A stretch of 64,000 bases of DNA from Streptomyces exfoliatus (GTDB lineage: Bacteria; Actinomycetota; Actinomycetes; Streptomycetales; Streptomycetaceae). A program made the position numbers and the translations under genes. Below, piece after piece: positions 34,844-42,767 of the stretch. The stretch spans positions 172,873 through 236,872 of the forward strand of contig NZ_JNZP01000017.1 of NCBI RefSeq assembly GCF_000725545.1, given 5' to 3'. The notes beneath the pieces are model-generated. The model was not told where the DNA came from and ran no database searches. It saw nothing but the letters and a program-made list of their open reading frames with translations. Numbering within the stretch: position 1 is the stretch's first letter; each line of letters opens with the position of its first letter.

Positions 34844-35581
34844 TCAGGGAAGCGCGGTGAACGCGCCGAGGAGAAGACCGAGCAGACCGCCCGCGAGCAT
34901 GAACGGCCCGAAGGGGATCGCCGAGGACCGGCCGGCCCGCCGCAGCAGGACGAGACCGAACCCGTACACCGCGCCGAGCAGGAATCCCGCGAAGGCCCCG
35001 GTGAACAGGACGCCCCAGCCGTACCAGCCGAGGGCCGCGCCGAGCGGCACCGCCAGCTTCACGTCGCCGAAGCCGAGACCGCCCGGGTTGATCAGGAAGA
35101 GCCCCAGATAGGCGCCGCCGAGGACGAGCGCGCCGAGCAGCGCGTGGAGCCAGGAGCCCGCGTCGTACGGGAGGAGCTCGGCGCCCCCCAGGAGCAGCGG
35201 GACGGCGGCGGCGAGCGGCAGGGTGAGACCGTCCGGAAGCCGGTGCACGCGCGCGTCGACACTGGCGAGGAGCACGGCGAAGGGCGCGCAGAGCAGCCAG
35301 ACCGCCAGCTCCGGCCGCGGCCCGCCGGTGGCGGCGGCGAGCGCGGCGCACACGAGGGCGGTGAGCAGGGGCGCGGTGAGCGGGGCGGCCGTCGTGGCGC
35401 AGTCCCGCCGACCGGGCCCGCCGAGCCAGCCGCGCGCGGGCCCGACGAGCACGTGCCCGTCGGGGCAGCGGTCCCGCCACGGCTCCTCGGACGCCACGGA
35501 GAGCCGGTAGGCGGCACGCGGCACGAGCAGCCCGACGGCGGCTCCCCAGAGGGCGGCGAGGGTGATCGTCGTGACGTACAC
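34844..35581 (-). CDS. Type IV leader/prepilin peptidase (A24 family)
   Basis: 245-aa membrane aspartyl protease expected to cleave the leader of Flp pilin and TadE-type minor pilins of the nearby Tad locus. About seven membrane segments. Catalytic aspartates are visible in LASVDARVHRLPD and in the GxGD motif GFGDVKL. The N-terminal Cys-rich methylase domain of Gram-negative PilD is absent, as in other actinobacterial and TadV enzymes. GTG start at 35581. It is separated from the pilus operon by three genes on mixed strands. Confidence 0.88.
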   Translation of the reverse strand: MYVTTITLAALWGAAVGLLVPRAAYRLSVASEEPWRDRCPDGHVLVGPARGWLGGPGRRDCATTAAPLTAPLLTALVCAALAAATGGPRPELAVWLLCAPFAVLLASVDARVHRLPDGLTLPLAAAVPLLLGGAELLPYDAGSWLHALLGALVLGGAYLGLFLINPGGLGFGDVKLAVPLGAALGWYGWGVLFTGAFAGFLLGAVYGFGLVLLRRAGRSSAIPFGPFMLAGGLLGLLLGAFTALP

Positions 35582-35622
35582 GGACGAGACCCTAGAGGCG
35601 GGGGGCCGCTACGGTCTGCCGC

Positions 35623-36012
35623 ATGGGGAAATGGGCGGACGGGACGGGAACGCTGGGGCTGGCCGCACGGGAGGTCCCTCTGGAAGTGGCGGCCTCGTAC
35701 CGGGCGCGGCGGCGGGGGTTGCTCGGCCGGGACGGGGTGACGGGGGCGTTGCTGATCGTCCGGACGAACAGCGTGCACACCTTCGGCATGCGGTTCGCGA
35801 TCGACGTGGCCTATCTGGACCGCGGGCTCAGGGTCCTGTCCGTGGTGACGATGAGACCGGGACGCCTCGGCATGGTCAGGCCGCGCGGCCGGCACGTCCT
35901 CGAGGCGGAGGCGGGGGCGATGGCCGGCTGGGGGCTGCGGCCGGGAGTACGCGTGCGCGTGGAGGTCGCGGACGCCACGGACGTCACGGCGGACCCGACC
36001 CGAGCAGAGTGA
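35623..36012 (+). CDS. DUF192 family protein
   Basis: 129-aa protein. DUF192 core: SYRARRRGLLGRDGVTGALL, then NSVHTFGMRFAIDVAYLDRGLRVL (conserved His-Thr-x-Gly-Met and Asp) and ARHVLEAEAG-like GRHVLEAEAGAM. Function unknown; found near Tad pilus genes in many actinobacteria. No signal peptide here. Its 3' end overlaps the convergent mannosyltransferase gene by 29 bp. Confidence 0.85.
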   Translation: MGKWADGTGTLGLAAREVPLEVAASYRARRRGLLGRDGVTGALLIVRTNSVHTFGMRFAIDVAYLDRGLRVLSVVTMRPGRLGMVRPRGRHVLEAEAGAMAGWGLRPGVRVRVEVADATDVTADPTRAE

Positions 36013-37084
36013 AGGCCCCGTAGGCGGCGGAGGCCAGGGCGAGTCCGGCGAGGACCGGCGCCAGGGCCCGGTTCCGCAGCCGCGCGAGGGCCACGGCGGG
36101 CGGGAGCAGCAGCCCGAACGCCGGCATCATCAGGCGCGGCCGGGACCCGAAGTAGGCGGCGCCGACCAGCGAGACGAGGACGACGCCGATCGTGTGGACG
36201 AGCACCGGAAGCGGCTGCCGCTGCCGTACGCACAGCGCGAGCAGCCAGCCGAGCAGCGCGAGCGCCGCGCACAGTCCGAGGGCGGCGGGCCACGGCAGAC
36301 CCAGGATGAACCTGCCGAGGGCGACGCCCCCGTCGATGGAGTTGCCCCAGGCCGCCTGGACATCGAAGTAGGCGGTGGGAGCGCCCTCGCGGACGCCGAC
36401 GTACACGACGTAGCCGAGCCAGCCGAGCGGGGCGATCAGGACCCCGGCCACCGTCCCCAGGGGCAGCCGCCGGTCCCGTACGAGCGTGACGAGGGCGGTG
36501 ATCCCGAGGGCCGCGATCAGCGCGGCGGCCGTCGGCCGGGTGAGCCCGGCGGCGGCGCACAGGACACCGGCCAGGATCCAGCGCCCGCGCAGGACGGCGT
36601 ACAACGACCAGGCGGCGAGGGCGGTGAACAGCGTCTCCGTGTACGCCATCGACTGCACGAACGCGGTCGGGTACACGCCCCAGAGAACGGCGAGCACGAC
36701 ACCGGCCCGGGGCCCGAACGCCTGCGCGCCGCAGCGGTGGATGCCCCAGGCGGCGACGAGCCCGGCCGTCCAGGAGACGAGCAGCCCGGCGGTGGCCGCG
36801 TCGACGGGCAGGACGGCGGAGAGACCGCGCTCAAGGGCCGGGAAGAGCGGGAAGAAGGCGAGGTCGGAGTGGACGTCGCCGTTCGGCAGCGTGACCTCGT
36901 AGCCGTAGCCGTGCTCGGCGATCCGCACGTACCAGACGGAGTCCCAGCGCCCCTTGAGCCGGTGGAGCCCGTCCTCGCCGGTCACGGCGGCGGCGATCGC
37001 GAGGACCGCGAGGCCGATGAGCCGGGTGACGGCGTACCCGCCGAGGGCGAGCAGAGTGGTGCGGTCGGGCCTGGTCAGGGACAT
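35984..37084 (-). CDS. PIG-V-like mannosyltransferase (membrane GT-C)
   Basis: 366-aa polytopic GT-C glycosyltransferase using a polyprenyl-phosphate sugar donor, probably acting on exported substrates. About nine to ten hydrophobic segments; the GT-C first loop has KGRWDSVWYVRIAEHGYGYE with acidic catalytic candidate(s), plus FFPLFPALERGL and AYTETLFTALAAWSLY, typical of PIG-V/GPI-mannosyltransferase-II-like bacterial proteins. It lies between the prepilin peptidase and the DUF7674-like gene, 31 nt after the latter, suggesting cotranscription. Might glycosylate pilins, which is inference only. Confidence 0.82.
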   Translation of the reverse strand: MSLTRPDRTTLLALGGYAVTRLIGLAVLAIAAAVTGEDGLHRLKGRWDSVWYVRIAEHGYGYEVTLPNGDVHSDLAFFPLFPALERGLSAVLPVDAATAGLLVSWTAGLVAAWGIHRCGAQAFGPRAGVVLAVLWGVYPTAFVQSMAYTETLFTALAAWSLYAVLRGRWILAGVLCAAAGLTRPTAAALIAALGITALVTLVRDRRLPLGTVAGVLIAPLGWLGYVVYVGVREGAPTAYFDVQAAWGNSIDGGVALGRFILGLPWPAALGLCAALALLGWLLALCVRQRQPLPVLVHTIGVVLVSLVGAAYFGSRPRLMMPAFGLLLPPAVALARLRNRALAPVLAGLALASAAYGAFTLLGSGPP

Positions 37085-37115
37085 GCGCCCGATTATCCCG
37101 GGGCGCGCCGGACGG

Positions 37116-37571
37116 TCAGCCGAGGGGCCTTATGCGGACGAACTTCGCGGCCATGACGGGACCGAGCTGCTGGACGATGGCGTGTCCCGGCTCGTGGGGG
37201 GAGGGCAGGTCGCCGAGGAAGGAGGTGACGATGACCTCGTCGATGCCGAGGATCCCGCGACAGCTCTGCTCCTCCAGGAACGCCAACGTGCGGCGCCAGT
37301 CGGCGGCGGTGGCCGGGGCCTCGCCGAGGAAGGAGCGGACGGTGTCCTGGACCACGTCCCAGAAGAACACGTGCGGCTGCACGACGCCCTGACGGAAGAC
37401 ATGGTCCTCGTACACGTCCCGGAACTCGGGGATCCGTGCGACGAGATCACTGACCAACCGCACACTCGGCGTCTCGCTCGCCATCTCACCCGGCGTCGCG
37501 CTCGGCGTCGCGTCCGGCATCTCACCCGGCGTCTCGCCCGGCATCTCGCTCGACGTTGTCGTCGTCGTCAT
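37116..37571 (-). CDS. Small hypothetical protein (DUF7674-like)
   Basis: 151-aa protein. The first 35 residues are low-complexity, built from repeats of TPGEM/TPSAT type units. The rest is a helical domain with LVARIPEFRDVYEDHVF, PHVFFWDVVQDTVRSFL and LAFLEEQSCRGILGIDEVI, resembling DUF7674 proteins, which are often found with immunity-like functions; this is a tentative match. ATG at 37571, divergent from the AbiEi/DUF559-type gene. Confidence 0.65.
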   Translation of the reverse strand: MTTTTTSSEMPGETPGEMPDATPSATPGEMASETPSVRLVSDLVARIPEFRDVYEDHVFRQGVVQPHVFFWDVVQDTVRSFLGEAPATAADWRRTLAFLEEQSCRGILGIDEVIVTSFLGDLPSPHEPGHAIVQQLGPVMAAKFVRIRPLG

Positions 37572-37676
37572 CTGTCCAGAATGCTCCCACCCCGGCCGAC
37601 CTGTCCCTACCTTTGCGCATTCCTGACGACAGCTTTCGGGAGGTTTTCCACAGGGGGTGCGAAGTGTCCCTCTTCC

Positions 37677-38627
37677 GTGGATCGTTGGCCGTATGTACGA
37701 GTTGGCGATCCTCGCCAGGGCGGGGTCCTTCTGACGGTCTGGGCGGTCGCGGCGGGCTGCCCGCCGGGCCGGCTGGCGGCGCGCCTGCGCCGGGCCGGCT
37801 GGCAGTGGATCTGCCGGGGCGCGTGGGCGGCCCCGGGAAAAGAGGTGGACTGGCGGGTGAGGGCGACGGCGCTCCAGTGGCTGCGTCCGGAACTGGTCTG
37901 CAGCCACGGGACGGCGGCGGCCCTGCACCGCATCGAACGACTGGGAGCGGGCGACCGGGCGGCCGGCCTGCTGGAATTCACCGCGCTCCCGCCGACAGGC
38001 TCGTCACGAGGAGACCGGATACGGGTGCGTACGACGAGGTATTTGACGGACCACGACCGCACGATCCGCCGGGGACTGCGGACGACGACCCCGGCGCGCA
38101 CGGTCGGCGACCTCATACGGGACGCCGGGAGCCGCGAGGAGGCCGTCGTGGTCGCGGACTCGGCGCTCGCACGGCGGGCCGTCGCAGGCGTACGACGTGA
38201 ACCGCTCGTCCGGTACGAGGAACTCGCCGCCGAACTCGCCGCCGACCGGCGGGGAGCGGCCCGCGCCCGGACCTGGCTGCCGCTGGCCGAGCCGGCGTCG
38301 GGCTCCCCGGCGGAGACGGTCGCACGGCTCCGGATACGGGACGCCTGGCTGCTCCCGGAGTCCCAGCCGACGCTGCGGACCGAGGACGGGCGACTGCTCC
38401 TCCGCCCCGACTTCCTCTTCCGGGCGGAGGGGCTGGCGGTGGAGGTCGAGGGCTACGCCTTCCACGGCACCCGTGGCGCCCACGAACGGGACGTCGCCCG
38501 CTTCAACGCGCTTCAGTCCTGCCCGGAGGTGCGGCGGGTGCTGGGGTTCACGGCGGACGAGGTCTTCCACCGCCCGGACCGCATGACGGGCACGATCCGG
38601 GCGGCGCTGACGTCGCTGTCTAGCTGA
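37677..38627 (+). CDS. AbiEi-like antitoxin-domain/DUF559 endonuclease-like protein
   Basis: 316-aa protein. N-terminal part (about 15-150) has the AbiEi-like helix-turn-helix pattern (RQGGVLLTVWAVAAGCPPGRLAARLRRAGW) and the C-terminal part (about 235-316) a DUF559/Vsr-like PD-(D/E)xK core: LRPDFLFRAEGLAVEVEGYAFHG then RDVARFNALQ and VLGFTADEVF. No toxin partner AbiEii is adjacent. Start is uncertain: GTG 37677 lacks a good ribosome site, whereas ATG 37694 in the neighbouring frame would give the more typical MYELAIL beginning. Overlaps the convergent OmpA gene by 8 bp. Confidence 0.7.
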   Translation: MDRWPYVRVGDPRQGGVLLTVWAVAAGCPPGRLAARLRRAGWQWICRGAWAAPGKEVDWRVRATALQWLRPELVCSHGTAAALHRIERLGAGDRAAGLLEFTALPPTGSSRGDRIRVRTTRYLTDHDRTIRRGLRTTTPARTVGDLIRDAGSREEAVVVADSALARRAVAGVRREPLVRYEELAAELAADRRGAARARTWLPLAEPASGSPAETVARLRIRDAWLLPESQPTLRTEDGRLLLRPDFLFRAEGLAVEVEGYAFHGTRGAHERDVARFNALQSCPEVRRVLGFTADEVFHRPDRMTGTIRAALTSLSS

Positions 38628-39237
38628 CGGGGGAGGTACGGGGGAAGGAGATCTCGACGCGGCGGTTCTTCTTCCGGCCTTCCTCGGTGCCGTTGTCGGC
38701 GATCGGGTAGTCCTCGCTGTACCCGCGGATGTCGAACGTCGTCGACGGGTTGAGGCTCCGCGCGAGCACCTGCTGCACGGCGACGGCGCGCTGCTTGGAC
38801 AGCTTGAGCCCGTGCTCGTACGTCCCGAGGTTGTCGGTGAACCCGAAGACCCGGACACGACCGGACCCCAGCTTGTTGATCTCGGCGGCGATGGCGGCGA
38901 GACGGGCACTGGCGGCGGGCCCGAGCTTGGCGCTGTTCTTCGGGAAGAGCACCTCGGCCTGCAGCGCGAAGGTCACGTCCACGTTGGTGTCCTGCCGGCG
39001 CTGCTGCCCGCCCTCCTCCTCGACGATCTGCTTGATGTCGAGAACCTTGGCGGGAGCGAGGGTGGCACCGTCGGGAAGCATGAGCCCGGGCGCGTTCGCG
39101 TCGATGGCGGGCGGCGGAGACGCACTGGACGCCGCCCCGGGCGGCGGATCGTCGGCGTACGCCACGGGCACGGCGAGGGGCCCGAGCGCGACGGAGGCGA
39201 GGGCGAGTGCGGCGAGGCGGCGGTAGGTCGTCGTCAT
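38620..39237 (-). CDS. OmpA-family domain protein of the Tad locus
   Basis: 205-aa exported protein: signal peptide about residues 1-28, a Pro/Ala linker, then an OmpA C-terminal domain (about 90-203: VLFPKNSAKLGPAASARLAAIA, RVRVFGFTDNLGTYEHGLKLSKQRAVAV, NRRVEISF), which binds peptidoglycan. In a Gram-positive host it probably anchors the pilus machine or its export complex to the wall rather than to an outer membrane. Last gene of the minus-strand Tad operon, 9 nt after the lipoprotein gene. Confidence 0.85.
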   Translation of the reverse strand: MTTTYRRLAALALASVALGPLAVPVAYADDPPPGAASSASPPPAIDANAPGLMLPDGATLAPAKVLDIKQIVEEEGGQQRRQDTNVDVTFALQAEVLFPKNSAKLGPAASARLAAIAAEINKLGSGRVRVFGFTDNLGTYEHGLKLSKQRAVAVQQVLARSLNPSTTFDIRGYSEDYPIADNGTEEGRKKNRRVEISFPRTSPVS

Positions 39238-39246
39238 GGCGTCGCC

Positions 39247-39828
39247 TCAGGAGAGCTTGAGGGTGGCGGGTTCGAAGGTGGGGAGCTGGAAGGAGACCTC
39301 TGTGGTGGAGGCGGGGGGTGCGGGGAATTGCATGAAGACGGCGGTGGACTTGCCGGGGCCGAGACTGTCGAGCGCCGAGGTCGTCAGCGGTCGGCCGTCG
39401 GTGTCACGCAGGACGTAGTAGCGCTTTTTGGCGACGGAGTCGACGAGGGTGGCACCACCCAAGGAGTTTCCGTGCTTCACAATCTCGGTTTCGTCACCAC
39501 TCATTTGCGCGGGGATGATGCCAGCTGATCCGGATGTGTTCTTCAAGCGCCCCTTGACGGTGAGGAAGCCACCCTGGTCACGATCTGCCGAGTGAATGCT
39601 GAGTTCCAAGCCCTTTTGGCCCTTGGCAATCGCCAGAGTCTCCAGGGGTTCCTCCACTGGCGCCGACCCCGTCGACGCCTCCTCCTTGGAAGGAGCGGCA
39701 GTCGTCACAGTCGGCTTGTCCGCCTTCGGCTTCTCCTCCGCACCGCAGCCAGCTACGAAAAGTGCCACCGATGCCACGGCGACGACGGCCACCGCCCCCC
39801 GGCGATTCCATGCGTACCGCACGCTCAT
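39247..39828 (-). CDS. Putative lipoprotein in the Tad operon
   Basis: 193-aa exported protein. Signal with lipobox VAGC (Cys at about residue 28), then an Lys/Thr/Glu-rich linker and a domain containing LELSIHSADRDQGGFLTVKGRLKN, with alternating strands like DUF4352 or other immunoglobulin-like lipoprotein folds. Not assigned to a family. ATG 39828 with GGGAG upstream; longer readings have no ribosome site. It lies between TadG-like and OmpA genes, so a role in pilus assembly is likely. Confidence 0.75.
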   Translation of the reverse strand: MSVRYAWNRRGAVAVVAVASVALFVAGCGAEEKPKADKPTVTTAAPSKEEASTGSAPVEEPLETLAIAKGQKGLELSIHSADRDQGGFLTVKGRLKNTSGSAGIIPAQMSGDETEIVKHGNSLGGATLVDSVAKKRYYVLRDTDGRPLTTSALDSLGPGKSTAVFMQFPAPPASTTEVSFQLPTFEPATLKLS

Positions 39829-39856
39829 GTACCGCTCTCCCTTTGCTCGTCGCAGG

Positions 39857-40486
39857 TCATTCGGACAGTCGGACAGTGAACAGGTCGGTGGCGCTGGGAA
39901 GCCTGGGATCCTCAGGATCGATTTCCCACGGCTCCCCGTGGCACTCAAGCCCGAGAATCGGACCGGGCTCCTCCTCTTCAGGCTCATCTGATGGGGGAGG
40001 AGAAGGCGGCGGCTCCGAAGTGGGGGGCTGATCAGGCTCGTCGAACCTGCAACGCGGCTCGATCACCGCCTCGGCGGACGCCTTGGCGGCATTCGCCTCT
40101 CCACCCGTCGTGAGTACGGTCACTCTGAAGCCGCTGCCCTCAGAGGACAGCGGCTCGCAACCAGGACTGACCACCACAGCCCCGTTGCGGGAAGCGAAGT
40201 CAGCCGCGCTGCCACAGGCAGCGGCGTGGATGTACGCCTCACCCGCAACGAACCCGCCCCATTGTTTCGGGTCGAGGATCACTTTGAGCCATCCCTCGCG
40301 CAGTTGCTCCCTGGCGTCTTGGGCCGCCGCAAGAGCCGCCGCATCGGCTGCGGTCTGGGCGCTGTTTCGGGTCAAAGCAGCTTGCCCCACGGCGAAGTAA
40401 GCAAAGGCGAGGAATAACAGCCCAGCCACAACCGCGATATAGACAGGGAAGGCCTGCCCCTCATCCGGCCGCAGGTAGACGCCTAC
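39857..40486 (-). CDS. TadG/TadE-like pilus assembly protein, start codon missing
   Basis: About 209 aa: a basic N-terminus, RPDEGQAFPVYIAVVAGLLFLAFAYFAVGQAALTRN (class III-like pilin/TadG helix, about residues 7-38), AQTAADAAALAAAQDAREQL, then an external domain and a Pro/Glu-rich C-terminus. There is no ATG, GTG or TTG between the flp stop and the first helix, and none in frame just upstream; the reading frame continues open upstream across flp in another frame. I give 40486 as the first codon after the flp stop overlap; a -1 frameshift from flp or a sequence error is possible. See findings. Confidence 0.6.
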   Translation of the reverse strand, partial: VGVYLRPDEGQAFPVYIAVVAGLLFLAFAYFAVGQAALTRNSAQTAADAAALAAAQDAREQLREGWLKVILDPKQWGGFVAGEAYIHAAACGSAADFASRNGAVVVSPGCEPLSSEGSGFRVTVLTTGGEANAAKASAEAVIEPRCRFDEPDQPPTSEPPPSPPPSDEPEEEEPGPILGLECHGEPWEIDPEDPRLPSATDLFTVRLSE

Positions 40487-40701
40487 TCGCCACCCCCGCC
40501 GGTGAGTTCCGTGATCTTCTGGGAGATCGCGTTCTTGATCGACTGGCCGATGTCCGTTCCGGTGATCGCCACCACGATCGCCACCACCACCACAATGATC
40601 CCCAGGTACTCCACCGCCGTCTGGCCGCGGTCCCTCGATCGTGTCCAGGTGGTCAGTTCGAGCTTGGCCTTGGTCAAAGCCTTCAGCATCGCGTCGTTCA
40701 T
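40483..40701 (-). CDS. flp: Flp/Fap-type pilin
   Basis: 72-aa major pilin subunit. N-terminal leader (MNDAMLKALTKAKLELTTWTRSRDRG) ends before the processing site, then QTAVEYLGIIVVVVAIVVAITG, the hydrophobic assembly helix with the conserved Glu at +5-like position, and a short polar tail. ATG 40701 is preceded by GGAGGGG; an upstream GTG/ATG reading (40740) is less likely. It should be cut by the A24 peptidase at 34844-35581. A 188-nt gap upstream (40702-40889) may carry its own promoter, to make more pilin than machinery. Confidence 0.88.
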   Translation of the reverse strand: MNDAMLKALTKAKLELTTWTRSRDRGQTAVEYLGIIVVVVAIVVAITGTDIGQSIKNAISQKITELTGGGGE

Positions 40702-40889
40702 CGTGGTCCCCTCCGCGTTCAGACGCTTGCGCTCGGGCACCGTGCGCCCGGCTCATCGGGTCGGCCTGGTGCCCGGCCAGGAGGCGGGGGCGGTGGTTCG
40801 ACGTCGGGTCCACCACTCCACCTCCCTCACACTCAGTCCGCACTCTGGCACATCCTGTTGCGCGCGCGAAGGGCTTTCCCGTGAATATG

Positions 40890-41780
40890 TCACCGGTCGC
40901 CCGTCACCGAGCCGAAGTCGGTGCCCGTGCCCAGGAACAGGCCCGCGCCCAGCAGGATCATCGTCGCCGGGACCATCAGCGTCGTGATCACCATGGTCGC
41001 CTTCGGGACGGCCTTCGCGGCCTTGCGGCGGGCGTTCTGCGCGTCCGTTCGCCGCATGTCGTTGGCGATCTGGATGAGCGTGTCGACGATCGGCGCGCCC
41101 AGTTCCTCGCCCTGCTGGAGCGCGGTGACGAACTGGGCCACCTGCTCCGAGTCGTTGCGCCGGCGCAGTTCGTCGAACGCCTGGCGGCGGCTGACTCCCA
41201 TGTCCATCTGGCGGAGCGTGATGCGGAGTTCGTCGGACCACGGGCCCTCGTACTTCTCCGCCACCCGTTCGAGCGCCTGGCGGAAGCCCAGTCCCGCCGA
41301 GACGACGACGGCCAGCACGTCCAGGAAGTCCGGCAGCGTGCGTTCGATCTGGTCCTTGCGGATGCGGACCGCCGACCAGATGCCGACCTCCGTCCAGAAC
41401 GCGCCGAAGGCGAACAGCAACAGCGCCACCAGGAACGACCCGCGCGACAGCATCAGCAGGCCGCCCAGGACGCCCAGGAAGCCGTAGACCGCCCGCCTCG
41501 CCCCGTACCGGTCGATGGTGAGGCCGCCGGGGTTCCCGGCGAGGTCGATGCGGCGGCGGACGGCGTTGACGCGTTTGGGGCCCATCAGGCGGAGCACCGC
41601 CGGCGACCAGCGCATGCCCAGGCGGTCGACCGCCGAGTCGACGGCTCCCGTGCGGGTCGCGCCGACCTCCAGGGCGAGCTTGAGGTCGTCGGGGAGCCGG
41701 GCGTCGGCGCGGTAGAGCCGAAGGCCGTAGGCGATGCCGGCGACGGCGAGGCCGGCCAGGAGGGCGAGGAGGAGGTCCAT
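40890..41780 (-). CDS. tadC: TadC-type inner-membrane platform protein
   Basis: 296-aa integral membrane protein with a T2SSF (GspF) domain (about residues 140-265) and an N-terminal DUF5936-like part. Motifs: LPDFLDVLAVVVSAGLGFRQALERVAEKYEG, FDELRRRNDSEQVAQFVTALQQGEELG, and terminal helices KATMVITTLMVPATMILLGAGLFL. With TadB it forms the platform for the TadA motor. 13 nt downstream of tadB. Confidence 0.92.
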   Translation of the reverse strand: MDLLLALLAGLAVAGIAYGLRLYRADARLPDDLKLALEVGATRTGAVDSAVDRLGMRWSPAVLRLMGPKRVNAVRRRIDLAGNPGGLTIDRYGARRAVYGFLGVLGGLLMLSRGSFLVALLLFAFGAFWTEVGIWSAVRIRKDQIERTLPDFLDVLAVVVSAGLGFRQALERVAEKYEGPWSDELRITLRQMDMGVSRRQAFDELRRRNDSEQVAQFVTALQQGEELGAPIVDTLIQIANDMRRTDAQNARRKAAKAVPKATMVITTLMVPATMILLGAGLFLGTGTDFGSVTGDR

Positions 41781-41793
41781 GGCGCGCCCGTCC

Positions 41794-42735
41794 CTATACG
41801 TCGATCTTCGAGAAGCGGCGGATCGCGACGAAGCCGACCACGTACAGGGCGAACGCGGCGACGACGGCGAACTGTCCGATGGCGGAACCGGTCATCCGGT
41901 CGAGGGCGCCGGGCTGCATGTTGTCGATGAGCAGGAGCGAGCCGACGCCGATGACCGGCACGGAGTACGCGGTCATGCTCACCTGGGAGAGCTGGGTGCG
42001 GACCTCGCGCCGGGTCTCCTTGCGTTCCTCCAGGGTCTCGGTGAGGTTCCGCAGGGAGGAGACGACGGTGCCGCCGGCCCGGTTGGCGAGGACGAGGGTG
42101 GTGACGAGGACGACGAGTTCGCGCGAGGGCAGGCGTTCGGCGAGTTCGCCGAGGGCGTCGTCGAGCGACGTACCGACGGACAACTGCTGGGCCACCTTCT
42201 CCAGTTCGTCCCCGGCCGGGGCCTCCAGCTCGTCGGCGGCCAGGCTGAGGGCCATCCGCAGGGCGAGTCCGGCCTGGGTGGCGTTGGCCAGGATGCGCGA
42301 CAGCTCGGGGAGCTGGTTGATGAACTTCTCGATGCGCTTCTGGCGCTGCCAGCTGAGGAAGCCCATCGCCACCCACACGCCGAGGAGTCCGCAGATCGGG
42401 CCGAAGAACGGGGACAGGGCTGCCTGTCCGACGATCCACAGGACGGCCACGGTCAGCGTGAGGGCGACCGTGAACTCGCCCGGGGTCACGTCGAGGCCGG
42501 TGGCCGCGATCCGCAGCTCCAGTTTCCGGCCGAGGGCGGTCCTGCGGACGCGCCGGTCGACGCCCCGGAAGCGGCGCCTGCGGCGGCCCCCGGTCTCGGG
42601 TTCGCCCGACTCGTCGAGCCGGGCGACGAGTGCCGCGTGCCGGCGGGCCCCGCTCGCGTACAGCTGGACTCCGGCGATGCCCAGGACGCAGCAGAGCACG
42701 GCCACGCCGAGCGTCAGCCACACGGGATCGGTCAT
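41794..42735 (-). CDS. tadB: TadB-type inner-membrane platform protein
   Basis: 313-aa membrane protein with two N-terminal membrane segments, a cytoplasmic Arg-rich loop (GRRRRRFRGVDRRVRR), and a T2SSF domain (LPELSRILANATQAGLALRMALSLAA, LSVGTSLDDALGELAERLPS, ANRAGGTVVSSLRNL). Pairs with TadC. Start ATG 42735. 32 nt after tadA. Confidence 0.92.
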   Translation of the reverse strand: MTDPVWLTLGVAVLCCVLGIAGVQLYASGARRHAALVARLDESGEPETGGRRRRRFRGVDRRVRRTALGRKLELRIAATGLDVTPGEFTVALTLTVAVLWIVGQAALSPFFGPICGLLGVWVAMGFLSWQRQKRIEKFINQLPELSRILANATQAGLALRMALSLAADELEAPAGDELEKVAQQLSVGTSLDDALGELAERLPSRELVVLVTTLVLANRAGGTVVSSLRNLTETLEERKETRREVRTQLSQVSMTAYSVPVIGVGSLLLIDNMQPGALDRMTGSAIGQFAVVAAFALYVVGFVAIRRFSKIDV

Positions 42736-42767
42736 TGCGCCTTTGCTCCTGGTGGTCGGCGAGTCGG

